Source of the DNA: Peptoniphilaceae bacterium | GTDB taxonomy: Bacteria; Bacillota; Clostridia; Tissierellales; Peptoniphilaceae | Reading direction: 5' to 3' | Length of the DNA stretch: 64,000 nucleotides | Assembly: GCA_022779285.1 (NCBI GenBank) | Contig: JALFST010000008.1 | Location: 33,531-97,530 of the forward strand | Shown here: one piece after another, positions 63,326-64,000 of the stretch | How the letters are laid out: every line of letters begins with the position of its first letter | Numbering within the stretch: the first letter of the stretch is position 1 | Program-made: the position numbers and the translations under genes | The notes under the pieces: generated by a model | Database searches by the model: none | The model's input: the letters and a program-made list of their open reading frames with translations, nothing else | Told to the model about the DNA's origin: nothing

Positions 63326-64000
63326 TCAGTCGCTTTGACGCATGGAACGGAAGGTTCTCGGATACGGGAGGACGTCCCTGATGTTGCTCATACCTGTGAG
63401 ATACATTACGCATCGTTCAAAGCCGAGGCCATAGCCGCCATGCAGACATCCGCCGAAGCGCCGAAGATTGAGATAGAATTGATAATCCTCCAACTCCATA
63501 TTCTTCTCCCGCATCATTGTCTCCAGCACATCCAGTCTCTCCTCACGCTGAGAACCTCCGACGAGCTCGCCGATCCCCGGCACAAGCATATCGCAGGCAG
63601 CCACCGTCTTTTTATCGTCATTCAGGCGCATATAAAAGGCTTTGATTTCCTTCGGATAATCCGTCACGAAAAGAGGTCCCTTCACCACCTCTTCGGTAAG
63701 ATATCTTTCATGCTCTGATTGAAGGTCGCATCCCCAGGAAACCGGAAATTCAAAACGATCATTTACCTTTTCCAAAATTTCAATGGCCCTGGTATAAGTC
63801 ATGCGCTCAAACCGAGAAGAACGAACGTGATTCAGGCGTTCCAGCAGGCCCTTGTCAATCCAGGTGTTAAAGAAGTCCATCTCCTCCGGAAGAGTCTCCA
63901 GAACATGGCTGATAATGTATTTGATCATATCTTCAGCAAGATCCATAACATCATTGAGATCGGCAAAGGCGATCTCCGGCTCAATCATCCAGAATTCCGC
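63326..64000 (-). CDS. asnS: Asparaginyl-tRNA synthetase (C-terminal part, 5' end beyond window)
   Basis: Class II synthetase; about 224 of roughly 460 residues are in the window, open in frame to base 64000. Visible are [10 protein letters not shown] (motif 2), [33 protein letters not shown], and motif 3 [15 protein letters not shown]. The Asn assignment rests on the F-W-M-I-E-P-E and K-A-F-Y-M-R pattern; AspRS would differ here. Start, promoter and any T-box lie outside. Confidence 0.94.
   Translation of the reverse strand, partial: AEFWMIEPEIAFADLNDVMDLAEDMIKYIISHVLETLPEEMDFFNTWIDKGLLERLNHVRSSRFERMTYTRAIEILEKVNDRFEFPVSWGCDLQSEHERYLTEEVVKGPLFVTDYPKEIKAFYMRLNDDKKTVAACDMLVPGIGELVGGSQREERLDVLETMMREKNMELEDYQFYLNLRRFGGCLHGGYGLGFERCVMYLTGMSNIRDVLPYPRTFRSMRQSD

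Noticed and set aside
1..64000. tRNA, rRNA, SRP RNA, tmRNA or CRISPR
   Set aside because: No cloverleaf, rRNA core sequence, SRP Alu-like domain or regularly spaced repeat was noticed in the few intergenic gaps; nearly all gaps are under 160 bases.

Overview
The window is a chromosomal housekeeping region of a Gram-positive Bacillota, most likely class Clostridia. The reasons are PolC-type replicative polymerase, RNase J, a PASTA kinase/PP2C pair, IreB, Asp23/FakA, zinc-ribbon L28 and L32, and gene orders shared with Clostridia and Bacillus. Base composition looks moderate (mid-40s to about 50% GC by eye, not computed). Genus cannot be fixed from the sequence. No rRNA, tRNA, CRISPR array, transposase or prophage gene was recognised. 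Almost every gene is on the minus strand; only tmcAL, rpmB and rqcH are on the plus strand.

Layout, left to right. 1-8003: pyrH-frr-uppS-cdsA-rseP-ispG-polC (polC cut by the left edge), with dxr missing from its usual place. 8077-10459: rpsB-tsf, a terminator, then a Cof-type HAD phosphatase. 10608-15663: rbgA-rnhB-yraN-dprA-topA. 15733-19619: ylxM-ffh-rpsP-khpA-rimM-trmD-rplS (SRP, ribosome and tRNA/rRNA maturation). 19808-22558: an AT-rich accessory island with a peptidase-less ABC exporter, a previously unlisted 41-residue peptide gene with a Cys/Gly-rich tail, and two degraded copies of a LysR-regulator fragment as direct repeats. 22654-29102: rpmF-plsX-rnc-smc-ftsY. 29230-31892: tmcAL facing a MurE-type ligase. 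31954-37509: asp23-fakA-recG-rsmD-coaD-coiled-coil protein. 37678-37929: rpmB, divergent from asp23. 37981-51854: one long tightly overlapping operon yicC-gmk-rpoZ-coaBC-priA-def-fmt-rsmB-rlmN-prpC-prkC-rsgA-rpe-thiN. 52012-53769: rqcH. 53842-64000: asnS (partial)-leuS-rrf2-alaS-ireB-ruvX-DUF1292-rnj-trhP.

The genes form a coherent growth programme: translation factors and ribosome assembly, protein targeting (ffh, ftsY), replication restart and chromosome work (polC, smc, priA, recG, topA), and isoprenoid, phospholipid and wall precursors (ispG, uppS, cdsA, plsX, murE). A Ser/Thr kinase loop (prkC, prpC, ireB) completes it. Many neighbours overlap by the ATGA arrangement, implying translational coupling.

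The most novel part is the island between ftsY and ylxM, which splits a normally contiguous SRP cluster. It carries a candidate exported small peptide (M1-A41, ending TGCGAVIACGGCA) beside its exporter. Other notable points are a symmetric divergent promoter in which one palindromic -35 hexamer serves two perfect -10 boxes (asp23/rpmB), a PolC whose PHP domain has lost its metal-ligand motifs, four genes that start 17-26 bases after a terminator T-run, and acidic tails on three ribosomal proteins.
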